DNA from: Lachnospiraceae bacterium
GTDB lineage: Bacteria; Bacillota; Clostridia; Lachnospirales; Lachnospiraceae
Assembly (NCBI GenBank): GCA_016283755.1
Contig: JAEENO010000041.1
Coordinates: forward strand, 62,001 to 126,000
DNA: 64,000 nucleotides
Direction: 5' to 3'
Part shown: positions 26,001 to 32,703 of the stretch, in pieces
Layout: each line of letters opens with the position of its first letter
Numbering within the stretch: the first letter of the stretch is position 1
Notes under the pieces: generated by a model
Told to the model about the DNA's origin: nothing
What the model saw: the letters and a program-made list of their open reading frames with translations, nothing else
Databases searched by the model: none
Program-made: the position numbers and the translations under genes

Positions 26001-26235
26001 CCCAGTTAATTGTCAAATCAGCCACTTTAACCTTTTCAAGCGGGTTATTAATAATAACCTTCGGTATAAAGCCTTTCGTCCAGGTGTCGATTCGGTCATC
26101 GTATGTATATACATCCATCAAAAATACCTTATTACTCGAATCCGCATTTGCAGAAGCTGCAAAATTCGGCACAAACATCGTAATAATAAGGCTTAATATA
26201 ACTATACAAGATACCATTCTTCTTATAGTCTTCAT
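23074..26235 (-). CDS. Large secreted protein with InlB-type repeat and Fn3-like C terminus
   Basis: A 1053-residue protein with a Sec signal peptide (cleavage probably after NFAASANA, near residue 32). I do not recognise the first 880 residues, which are Thr/Val/Tyr-rich and probably beta domains. Near residue 890 an InlB B-repeat/Listeria-Bacteroides-type module is clear (VTFDANGG ... YLFAGWYTTANGG ... LYAHWV), followed by a fibronectin-III-like domain (VTAVSSAKSTLTV to the end). There is no LPxTG sorting signal, lipobox or late membrane helix, so the protein is probably secreted or held non-covalently. AGGAGG precedes the ATG. It has its own promoter and appears to be a single-gene unit. 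Confidence 0.82.
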   Translation of the reverse strand: MKTIRRMVSCIVILSLIITMFVPNFAASANADSSNKVFLMDVYTYDDRIDTWTKGFIPKVIINNPLEKVKVADLTINWENVSVIPGSEKLEFGDGRSWMDPDEPLYPRTRYSIRYSFEVTDPSIFEDITAVQIYLGPTASHDSGYQAAEMRIEGHRVYVTASAKPYSLEISRAALQAVSVEPVYKKALPQSLTLLNGAPFSSGTIQWYFFDNGTIKTVTNASYMADPDQNKYYYLKVNLVAGNLFEFNTTDPSFYNGQRPDGLSFSVNVIKDSTGAGYEAEVTITRIVPEVIEEDLKIISEITAETEFSFGTQAVALIADVRPYLPKALKVKLYGTDEEATIPFTSITNNIDNWHIYAVSGNGIGAELSDAAIVQKGDDIEYVAIYPYSALLRDIEESELTDVFHLIDTYRYDVDYPGAAGHEEGYAIRFTVRPVSTYNGAAQDGYRNMDVPSLNFVYNGANCIYQAVGQCANAIECVVNPLLFEYGTDVETAFNPGFNVYGVCSSQPGIYKAINQGIQGYTVDSAIIYKYFNPEDLKYNKMQVGSITILTQVPETGAVASDDVTVAASYDYEKGLDTANAKLRWTPEPMSINSNYEEFLDEMVYTAIVTVPIRRGYTFEKIPGISFNGLEPTEVTVTEKELIIKYVFPETEPEYWIDEHGACRKKIYFTTPKPYAGMQIPDKVIFSDTCSKMVKIKEIKWYENSTEVAEGTFKKGARYTLSLILDMSQAGVKASLGNIEQLIGTPDYVTHAYVSSETGLLTINFDFGTCESAEVSRVRDCVVTLPDNITYEMFINMLDTTHYTELVMADGSVTVTPIAPGYKPDNQTVKYDTFSAAYHAKYIGALEFDETSKAEQVFTFDALVDLRPMGGDREEYITLTVIVPGEACLVTFDANGGRYFGAASMEVEAGTSYGFTYSASDYSREGYLFAGWYTTANGGTRVYSSSIVTENTTLYAHWVKVFTGKVYNVTAVSSAKSTLTVTPKHPATKIAGYEVSVSYDGKNWETSSFTGDSVMLTGLKTGAVYVKVRAYRIDSAGKRVYGAYSWPKKVNVQ

Positions 26236-26277
26236 CAGTAAGATCCTCCTACATGGTATAAAAACTCCGTACCCTTT

Positions 26278-26306
26278 ATTTTACACCATTTTGCCCCTTC
26301 GTTCAA
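26278..26306 (-). promoter_or_regulatory. Promoter of the large secreted protein gene
   Basis: On the minus strand TTGAAC (26306-26301) is followed by exactly 17 bases and TAAAAT (26283-26278). The -35 box and spacer lie inside the hairpin at 26290-26324. Confidence 0.6.
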
Positions 26307-26324
26307 TAGAAGCGAAGGGGCAAA
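26290..26324. repeat. Strong 12-bp hairpin after the FGGY kinase gene
   Basis: TTTGCCCCTTCG (26290-26301) pairs perfectly with CGAAGGGGCAAA (26313-26324), and a further TTC/GAA closes over an AATA loop. The stem is strong but no T run follows on either strand. It may stabilise or end the operon transcript, and it overlaps the promoter of the next gene. Confidence 0.65.
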
Positions 26325-26357
26325 TGATATGTATGGAATTAGTAGTATGTATTATTC

Positions 26358-27896
26358 TTAATGAATCTTAGCGATTTTATGGAACATATGCTTATTTTCT
26401 TTGTAAAGCATCTTAAATTCTCTGTAGTTTTTATCGTATCTTTCCTTATCCTGCGTCCTTGGTTCAAAAGTTCTTTCAACAGGAACGAAGTTCCTTACCT
26501 CGGATAACGAATCAATCTTATTTAATCCGACACCTATGATTGCTGCGGCACCAACCGCACCTACATTGCGCGGGTCTGCAACAACTTCTACGGGTCTTCC
26601 CAAGATATCGGCAAGGATCTGGCAAATTGTGTGTGACACGGCACCACCACCGACAAATCTTACCGTGTCACTTGTCTTAATCTTCTTATCTTCACATTCA
26701 AGCATCCAGCGAAGATGGAAACAAACTCCTTCTATAACGGATCTTAAGATATCGCTCCTTGTTGTCTCAAGCTTAAGATTATAGAACATTCCCGATGCGG
26801 TCGGGTCTTCAAACGGACATCTGTTACCGTGAAGCCACGGTGTAAAGAGCACTCCGGATGAACCGGCAGGAGCTTTTAACGCAATATCGATCATTTCTTC
26901 GAATCCGTCTACGCGTGCAATATTGGTCTTAACCCATTCCATGCACTTACCCGCAGTCTCCATTTCTGCGAAATAATTGTACTTATTCTCTTCCGCACCT
27001 ACGATAGCTGCTATCATGGCAGTTGTATCAACCAGCTGTCTGTCAACTATAGTGCTTACCCATCCACTGGTTCCCCAATAAATATGAGTTTCGCCCGGAT
27101 TGACGCATCCCGCACCGACTCCTATTAATGTGGCATCCCCGCCTCCGCCGAATACAGGTGTTGCTTCCGCAAGTCCTAATTCTTCGGCCGCCTTAGCCGT
27201 TAAGCCTCCGACCAGGTCTGTAGTCTTAATAAGTTTCGGCAAGTGATTCGGATTTACACCATATATCCTGCAAAGCGACTTATGCCAACCCTTGCTTCCC
27301 TTTCTTGTTGAGTAGAGAAAAGTTGAATATGCGCTGTCTTCTGTCATTACAAATTCACCGGTACAACGCAAAAGCAGATATTCTTTAACGTCGAGCCATT
27401 TATATACTTTCTTGAAAAGGTCCTTCTCATGAGCTTCCACCCACTTATACTTCCAGACAGGGTCTTTAACCGACGAAGAAACCGCACCCGTTAAATAGAG
27501 ACTTTTAAGAAGCTTAAATATATTGGCACCGGCTATCTGTATACCATAAGCAATGCCCTTTTTAATCTCTTCGGTCGCACGCTGATCCATATAACTCATT
27601 GCCCGGCGAAGCGCATTTCCTTCTTTATCTACGAGCACAAGTCCCTGCATCTGTGAACAGAATGAAATGCCTTTAATTTCCGAAGGTGAGATTTCCGTAC
27701 TCTTAAGGAGTGCAGAAGTTGTTATTCGCATTGCCTCCCACCATTCTTCGGGATCCTGTTCCGCGCCTCCGTTATCTAAAATATATAACTTATAATCGCG
27801 CTTTTTTGCACCGACAAATTCAATCTTGTCCGTAACATTATATAGGCATGTCTTAACTCCGGTAGTTCCTATGTCATATGAAAGTACATATGCCAT
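26358..27896 (-). CDS. FGGY-family carbohydrate kinase (xylulokinase-like)
   Basis: A 512-residue ATP-dependent sugar or polyol kinase. The N-terminal phosphate-binding block is SYDIGTTGVKTCLYN at residue 5, the catalytic aspartate lies in FGGGGDATLIGVG near residue 250, and the C-terminal ATP-binding block is VRFVGGGAVSHTICQILAD near residue 425. The sequence is nearest to the xylulokinase branch, but the family is broad and the substrate cannot be read from it. It begins one base after the TetR stop and is the last gene of a five-gene coupled operon. Its partner enzymes are an aldolase-like protein and an aminotransferase, not xylose isomerase, which argues against ordinary xylose catabolism. 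Confidence 0.88.
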   Translation of the reverse strand: MAYVLSYDIGTTGVKTCLYNVTDKIEFVGAKKRDYKLYILDNGGAEQDPEEWWEAMRITTSALLKSTEISPSEIKGISFCSQMQGLVLVDKEGNALRRAMSYMDQRATEEIKKGIAYGIQIAGANIFKLLKSLYLTGAVSSSVKDPVWKYKWVEAHEKDLFKKVYKWLDVKEYLLLRCTGEFVMTEDSAYSTFLYSTRKGSKGWHKSLCRIYGVNPNHLPKLIKTTDLVGGLTAKAAEELGLAEATPVFGGGGDATLIGVGAGCVNPGETHIYWGTSGWVSTIVDRQLVDTTAMIAAIVGAEENKYNYFAEMETAGKCMEWVKTNIARVDGFEEMIDIALKAPAGSSGVLFTPWLHGNRCPFEDPTASGMFYNLKLETTRSDILRSVIEGVCFHLRWMLECEDKKIKTSDTVRFVGGGAVSHTICQILADILGRPVEVVADPRNVGAVGAAAIIGVGLNKIDSLSEVRNFVPVERTFEPRTQDKERYDKNYREFKMLYKENKHMFHKIAKIH

Positions 27897-27897
27897 C

Positions 27898-28527
27898 TTA
27901 ATCCCTCCTTAAGAGTGCTCCGTCAAGCATCAGCATCATCTGCTTTATAAGCACGTCGTCATTATCATATACACTGCCAAGATAAAGCTTCTTTCTTTCA
28001 TCAAAATAATCAACATTATATGAAAACTGAAGCATCATCAAGCAGTTATCAAAAAAGAAAGCAGCCGCTTCAGGAATTATATCTTCTTTTAATAAGTTCG
28101 CCTCTTTAAGTGCTGCCATATAATCACGGTAGGTCTTCGCCGATATAGACTCAATATGGGTAGCAAGTTTGCGAGCCTTCTCGGTAAAAGAACTTGATGT
28201 GATCTCATGGTACATTCGAACCGCATCCGGATTCTCTCGCGAAAATTCCAGTACCAGATGAAGAAGTCGTTCTATTCTTTCTCTCGGGGTAATCTCCCAG
28301 GAAATGAATTCTTCCATCTTTTCTGACAGCACTTTGAGACTATCTTCAAGGCATGCGTTAAAGAAATCGTCTTTGTTTTCATAGTACTTGTACAAAACCC
28401 CCACGCTTATACCCGCACTTTTTGCGATATTCTTCATCGATGCTCTTTCGAAGCCTTTTTCAGCAAATTCTTTGCTTCCTTTTTCAAGTATTTCCCTAAG
28501 CTTTTCTTCCTTAAGCTTCTGTAACAT
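27898..28527 (-). CDS. TetR-family transcriptional regulator
   Basis: A 209-residue repressor-type protein with an N-terminal helix-turn-helix (SMKNIAKSAGISVGVLYKYY, about residues 30-49) and an all-helical ligand and dimerisation domain. The start codon directly follows the stop of the aldolase-like gene, and the FGGY kinase gene follows one base after its own stop, so it is embedded in the operon it probably controls. The perfect GTGAACC/GGTTCAC palindrome at 31546-31561 at the operon start site is the obvious candidate operator. The inducing ligand is unknown. Confidence 0.9.
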   Translation of the reverse strand: MLQKLKEEKLREILEKGSKEFAEKGFERASMKNIAKSAGISVGVLYKYYENKDDFFNACLEDSLKVLSEKMEEFISWEITPRERIERLLHLVLEFSRENPDAVRMYHEITSSSFTEKARKLATHIESISAKTYRDYMAALKEANLLKEDIIPEAAAFFFDNCLMMLQFSYNVDYFDERKKLYLGSVYDNDDVLIKQMMLMLDGALLRRD

Positions 28528-29601
28528 CTATTTTCCCTTTGCTTTCTTGGAATACTTTTTTACATATACAAATCTTTGGATTATCGCATCTAAGAAGCCA
28601 AGCTTATGTACTGCTTCATTTCCGGCTGCGTACAATCTTGTAAGTGCATACTTATCAAGTATCATTCCGACTGCCTTAGCATCGTCCTCCGTCGGTGCCG
28701 CTATAAGGGCACCGATGCCTTTTATAAATACTACTGTGGAATTATTAAGCGCAGTTTTAATTTTCTTGCCAAGTCTGCTTCTCGCTGCCTCATTATTACA
28801 GTCTGCAATTCCAACCTCAATAGTCCTTATATTTGTTCCGGCTATCTGCACATAATCATCAAGAAGATGGACATTGTTGTCTATAATCGAACTCAATATA
28901 CTGACATTTCTATCATCATTGAATGAGATAAATCTGCCTTTAACATTTTCCTCCGCCACAGATATAGCCGCCTCTTTTATTGTTAGGCTCTTACCATCCG
29001 CGTCATTTTCACGACTCTCGGGCTTAAGCTTGCGGTTGACCATTTTTTCTGCCAGCTCTTCAAGTGCGCTCGCTATTGTAAACGCCGAGTCGTAATCGTG
29101 TCCCATACAGAGTGTGCCGTGATTCATAAGGAGAATACTGTTGGCATCCGGATTTTTAACTATCGCATCTTCAACATTTCTCATAAGCTTCTTGGTTGAA
29201 GGCATTCCGTACTTACTTGTTACAAGCTTATCACCAAGTACCGACTTCATTTCAGCATCTTCAATATCCATATCAATATATGTAACACTTAATGCTGTCG
29301 CATATGTCTGATGCGTATGGATTATAAAGTTTACATCTTTCCTGTAAAGATATGCCTTGGCATGTATGCCTTTTTCGGACGATGGTTTAATATCTCCCTC
29401 ATAGCTTAGATCACTTATCTTAACCTTAACCATCATATCTGCGGTTAGTCTTTCATAAGGGATTCCACTCGGTGTTATAATGAATTCTTCATTGGAAATT
29501 CTTGCACTTATATTCCCCCAGGTTCTTGCAATAAGACCTGTTCTTACAAGTTCAAGTCCTGCTTTGACAAGAATCTCTCTTGCTTCTTTTTCACTGTACA
29601 T
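28528..29601 (-). CDS. Class II aldolase/adducin-family protein with extra C-terminal domain
   Basis: A 357-residue protein. The first 200 residues are a class II aldolase (fuculose-phosphate aldolase-like) domain: TWGNISARI near residue 24, zinc-binding histidines in FIIHTHQTYATALS near residue 92, and LLMNHGTLCMGHDY near residue 158. Such enzymes cleave a sugar phosphate to dihydroxyacetone phosphate and an aldehyde, or epimerise it. The C-terminal 140 residues end in STVVFIKGIGALIAAPTEDD, which looks like a second, decayed copy of the aldolase fold lacking the zinc histidines. GGGAG lies just before the ATG, two bases after the aminotransferase stop. Substrate unknown. Confidence 0.82.
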   Translation of the reverse strand: MYSEKEAREILVKAGLELVRTGLIARTWGNISARISNEEFIITPSGIPYERLTADMMVKVKISDLSYEGDIKPSSEKGIHAKAYLYRKDVNFIIHTHQTYATALSVTYIDMDIEDAEMKSVLGDKLVTSKYGMPSTKKLMRNVEDAIVKNPDANSILLMNHGTLCMGHDYDSAFTIASALEELAEKMVNRKLKPESRENDADGKSLTIKEAAISVAEENVKGRFISFNDDRNVSILSSIIDNNVHLLDDYVQIAGTNIRTIEVGIADCNNEAARSRLGKKIKTALNNSTVVFIKGIGALIAAPTEDDAKAVGMILDKYALTRLYAAGNEAVHKLGFLDAIIQRFVYVKKYSKKAKGK

Positions 29602-29603
29602 GG

Positions 29604-31088
29604 TTATTCTCCCATTACTCCTACCTTGGCAAATACACGGTCGAATCTTGAAAGTACATCATCAATCATCGCCTCATCATATGCCGCGGATGTGTAAAGT
29701 CTTGTTCCCGCAAGGGTTATGATTCCTTCCGCAGTATATGCCGCACCGATATGCTCCATCTCTTTTCTTCTGATATCTGTCTGCTTCAATACTTCAGGCA
29801 CCTTCCAAAGCTTTTTCCAGTCAATATAGAAGTGCATTGTTCCGGCATTATCCAAGTGACAGATCGATCCCTGGTTAAAAGCAACAAACGGAAGGTCATA
29901 CTTACGTATAAGTTCCTGCAAGCCCTTCGTTAATCTGTCGCCCATGCGTCCTGCCTTCTCGCAGGCATTGGTCTTCTCAATCTCACATAATGTATAATAA
30001 CCCGCAACACAGGAAATCGGTGTTGCTGCCATAGTTCCGCCGCAAAGAGCTTTTGCAATCTTCTTACCCGAAGCATCAAGGCCTGCTCCCATATGAGCCA
30101 TACAATCCTTATGTCCTCCTATTCCGCCGGCTCCCGGATATCCGCCTGCTATAACCTTACCGAATACCGTAAGATCAGGGTCTACTCCGAAGAAGCCCTG
30201 CGCTCCGCTCATTCCGATTCTGAATCCGGTTACAACTTCATCGAATACAAGAAGTGCACCGTATTTATGTGCAAGGCGCTCAACGCCCTTAACAAATTCT
30301 TTGGATACAGGACGTGTACCCGATTCCGGTCCTACAGGCTCCAAAAATACTGCTGCAGTACCACCTGTAAGCTGATTCTTTCTAAGCTTCTTCTCAAGGT
30401 CATGAAGATCGTTCGGGAAGAATTCATCTGTATGCTTAAATACAAAGTTCGGAACGCCCTTACTCTGTAATCCCTTGGTGCCCGGAATTCTTATACCGTA
30501 AGCCAGCTGATCTGACCAGCCGTGATAAGCTCCACCCATCTTTAAAATATTCTTATGTCCTGTCTTAAGGCGCGCGATTCTTGCTGCAACCATGCAGGCT
30601 TCAGTTCCCGACCCGAGCATTCTGAACATCTCTACAGAACCTACCGAATCAGAGATTTTCTTAGCAAGCTTATATTCAAATTCATGGAAAAGTCCTGTTG
30701 AAGGTCCGCATGTATTAAGTAAATCTATAACCTGATTTCTTACTACCTCAGGATTGCTTCCAAGTACTGTAGGTCCGCCTGCCTGTAAAAGATCATAATA
30801 CTCGTTACCGTCTATATCGTATAACTTGGCACCCTCTGCCTTGGTAATTACAAGTGGGAACGGGTAGTTAAATGCAAGGTTATGCTGTACGCCTCCCGGA
30901 ATTACGTTTTTTGCTTCGGTAATCATTTCCTTGGATTTTGCGCACCTTTTCTCAAAATACTCTTCTTCGTATCTCTTAAGTTCTGCTGCTCTTACCGTGT
31001 ATACAGGCTTCTTGATAAGTTCATCAAGCTGACGCGTCACCTTATCAGCGTCCAAATATTCGTCTATTGCAAATCCGTTATATGCCAT
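29604..31088 (-). CDS. PLP-dependent class III aminotransferase (glutamate-1-semialdehyde mutase-like)
   Basis: A 494-residue pyridoxal-phosphate enzyme. The family blocks are MLGSGTEACMVAARIARLKT near residue 143, AYHGWSD near residue 173, LLVFDEVVTGFRIG near residue 263, and the cofactor lysine in LTVFGKVIAGGYPGAGG near residue 290. The nearest relatives by eye are glutamate-1-semialdehyde 2,1-aminomutases and sugar aminotransferases. The protein is longer than HemL (about 430) because of an extra N-terminal 60 residues, and no haem genes are near. The ATG at 31088 follows AGGAGG and overlaps the GtrA gene by 11 bases; an upstream frame of basic residues is an artefact of the overlap. Confidence 0.88.
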   Translation of the reverse strand: MAYNGFAIDEYLDADKVTRQLDELIKKPVYTVRAAELKRYEEEYFEKRCAKSKEMITEAKNVIPGGVQHNLAFNYPFPLVITKAEGAKLYDIDGNEYYDLLQAGGPTVLGSNPEVVRNQVIDLLNTCGPSTGLFHEFEYKLAKKISDSVGSVEMFRMLGSGTEACMVAARIARLKTGHKNILKMGGAYHGWSDQLAYGIRIPGTKGLQSKGVPNFVFKHTDEFFPNDLHDLEKKLRKNQLTGGTAAVFLEPVGPESGTRPVSKEFVKGVERLAHKYGALLVFDEVVTGFRIGMSGAQGFFGVDPDLTVFGKVIAGGYPGAGGIGGHKDCMAHMGAGLDASGKKIAKALCGGTMAATPISCVAGYYTLCEIEKTNACEKAGRMGDRLTKGLQELIRKYDLPFVAFNQGSICHLDNAGTMHFYIDWKKLWKVPEVLKQTDIRRKEMEHIGAAYTAEGIITLAGTRLYTSAAYDEAMIDDVLSRFDRVFAKVGVMGE

Positions 31089-31530
31089 TACTCTCTTCCT
31101 CCTTCTTCTTCGCCCTATCATTGGTATCTATTGTCTTGCCGAACACGACAAATCTGTCAAATATGTATTCTGTCGTGAAATTTAAAAGCATATTTAATCC
31201 TGTAACCAGATACTCGTTCCAAAGCAATTCCTCTACGAGATAATTACCCAAAAGAGTTGTTACAGGCGTAAACACTGCATAATATCCCGCAACCTTAAGC
31301 ATTGCTATCGGCACGTTATTGGCAGACTGGAAAGTAAACTTTCTGTTTAACGTAAAATTCCAGAGCACCGACAAAACAAGGGCCGTTAAGTAACATATCC
31401 AATAGTTTAAATGTGTAAATTCATTCAAAAGTGTGAAGGTTACAGCCTCTATAACCCCTGCACTTACAGAGAAAAGTGCAAACTTAACTGTTCGCCACAA
31501 TTCCTTTTTCTTGTTATTCGCTTCAGCCAT
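31078..31530 (-). CDS. GtrA-family membrane protein
   Basis: A 150-residue protein with four membrane helices (about residues 14-33, 40-58, 78-98 and 105-125) and a charged C-terminal tail. GtrA proteins are thought to flip or support transfer of polyprenyl-linked sugars across the membrane for envelope glycosylation. The motif VLWNFTLNRKFTF near residue 56 is the family signature. The ATG at 31530 follows AGGAGG closely. It is the first gene of the five-gene operon, suggesting that the pathway's product ends up in or on the envelope; that link is inference. Confidence 0.87.
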   Translation of the reverse strand: MAEANNKKKELWRTVKFALFSVSAGVIEAVTFTLLNEFTHLNYWICYLTALVLSVLWNFTLNRKFTFQSANNVPIAMLKVAGYYAVFTPVTTLLGNYLVEELLWNEYLVTGLNMLLNFTTEYIFDRFVVFGKTIDTNDRAKKKEEESNGI

Positions 31531-31545
31531 ATAAACCTCCTTCTC

Positions 31546-31561
31546 GTGAACCACGGTTCAC
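31546..31561. promoter_or_regulatory. Perfect palindrome, candidate TetR operator
   Basis: GTGAACC-AC-GGTTCAC is a perfect two-fold symmetric site with 7-bp arms. It begins six bases downstream of the TATAAT of the operon promoter, so it covers the likely transcription start, a classical repressor position. The only regulator encoded in the operon is the TetR protein at 27898-28527. Confidence 0.7.
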
Positions 31562-31567
31562 ATTATT

Positions 31568-31596
31568 ATTATATTATTGTTTGTTAAAATAATCAA
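31568..31596 (-). promoter_or_regulatory. Promoter of the GtrA-aminotransferase-aldolase-TetR-kinase operon
   Basis: On the minus strand TTGATT (31596-31591) is followed after exactly 17 bases by TATAAT (31573-31568). Confidence 0.78.
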
Positions 31597-31605
31597 TATA
31601 AATGT

Positions 31606-31634
31606 TTGACTATTTCCAAAATAATAAGTACAAT
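31606..31634 (+). promoter_or_regulatory. Promoter of the class II fructose-bisphosphate aldolase gene
   Basis: TTGACT (31606-31611), a 17-base spacer and TACAAT (31629-31634), about 43 bases before the start codon. It is back to back with the minus-strand operon promoter, only ten bases away. Confidence 0.7.
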
Positions 31635-31676
31635 TATCAATAGGCGATAATATTAATATATGGGAGGATATATTAA

Positions 31677-32645
31677 ATGGCATTAGTAACATCTAAAGAA
31701 ATGTTCAAAAAAGCATACGATGGGGGCTATGCAATCGGCGCATTTAACGTTAACAACATGGAGATCATCCAGGGTATCACAGAGGCTGTTGATGAATTAA
31801 AGAGCCCGGTTATCTTACAGGTTAGTAAGGGAGCGCGTGCTTACGCAAACCACACATACCTTGTAAAGTTAGTTGAAGCTGCAGTTATCGAGCATCCTGA
31901 TATCCCGATTTGTCTTCACTTAGACCACGGCGATTCATTCGAACTTTGCAAGTCTTGTATCGACGGCGGATTCACATCCGTTATGATTGATGCATCATCC
32001 AAACCTTTCGAAGAGAATATCGCGATAACCAAGCAGGTTGTTGAGTATGCTCACGCTCACGGCGTAGTAGTTGAGGCAGAGCTCGGTACACTTGAAGGTG
32101 TTGAAGACGAAGTTGTAGTTGAAGTTGGAAAGTCAAGCTACACCCGTCCTGAAGAAGTTGAAGAGTTCGTTGACAGAACAGGCTGTGATTCACTCGCAAT
32201 CGCTATCGGTACTTCTCACGGAGCATATAAGTTCCGTCCTGAACAGTGCACAAGAAACGAGCAGGGCATTCTTGTTCCGCCTCCACTTCGTTTCGACGTA
32301 CTTGAGGAATGCATCAAGCGTCTCCCTGGTTTCCCTATCGTTCTTCACGGTTCTTCTTCAGTTCCGCAGGAGTTCGTAGAGATGGTCAACAAGTACGGCG
32401 GCAACATGCCGAATGCAATCGGTATTCCTGAAGATCAGTTAAGAAAAGCTGCTAAGCTTGCAGTATGTAAGATCAATATCGATTCCGATATCCGTCTTGC
32501 AATGACAGGTAACATCAGAAAGTACTTTGCAGAGCATCCGGATCACTTCGATCCTCGCCAGTACTTAAAGCCGGCTCGCCAGGCCGTAAAAGACATGGTA
32601 GCTCGCAAAATCGTAAACGTACTTGGTTCTGACGGAAAAGCATAA
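31677..32645 (+). CDS. fba: Class II fructose-bisphosphate aldolase
   Basis: Zinc-dependent aldolase that cleaves fructose 1,6-bisphosphate to dihydroxyacetone phosphate and glyceraldehyde 3-phosphate. Zinc ligands and substrate loops are visible: CLHLDHGDSFELC near residue 80, VVVEAELGTLEGVEDE near residue 128, AIAIGTSHGAYKF near residue 171, PIVLHGSSSVPQEF near residue 221 and CKINIDSDIRLAMTG near residue 263. At 322 residues it belongs to the type found in Clostridia. Codon choice is visibly more restricted than in neighbours, fitting high expression. GGGAGG precedes the ATG. A related tagatose-bisphosphate activity cannot be excluded, but fructose bisphosphate is most likely. Confidence 0.93.
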   Translation: MALVTSKEMFKKAYDGGYAIGAFNVNNMEIIQGITEAVDELKSPVILQVSKGARAYANHTYLVKLVEAAVIEHPDIPICLHLDHGDSFELCKSCIDGGFTSVMIDASSKPFEENIAITKQVVEYAHAHGVVVEAELGTLEGVEDEVVVEVGKSSYTRPEEVEEFVDRTGCDSLAIAIGTSHGAYKFRPEQCTRNEQGILVPPPLRFDVLEECIKRLPGFPIVLHGSSSVPQEFVEMVNKYGGNMPNAIGIPEDQLRKAAKLAVCKINIDSDIRLAMTGNIRKYFAEHPDHFDPRQYLKPARQAVKDMVARKIVNVLGSDGKA

Positions 32646-32655
32646 ATTGCATATC

Positions 32656-32684
32656 AAAAAGCCTCGGTTAATCCGAGGCTTTTT
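32656..32684. terminator. Bidirectional terminator between fba and the F420-ligase-like gene
   Basis: A 12-bp stem AAAAAGCCTCGG/CCGAGGCTTTTT with a TTAAT loop and T runs on both strands, between convergent genes. Confidence 0.92.
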
Positions 32685-32703
32685 TATGTCGTATATTCAA
32701 TTA

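Noticed and set aside
26358..26784. Possible xylose-catabolic locus based on the xylulokinase-like protein
   Set aside because: No xylose isomerase, xylose importer or XylR is present; the coupled partners are an aminotransferase and an aldolase-like protein.
29604..31088. Aminotransferase as HemL in haem synthesis
   Set aside because: It has an N-terminal extension, no hem genes nearby and sits in a sugar-kinase/aldolase operon; HemL would be misleading.
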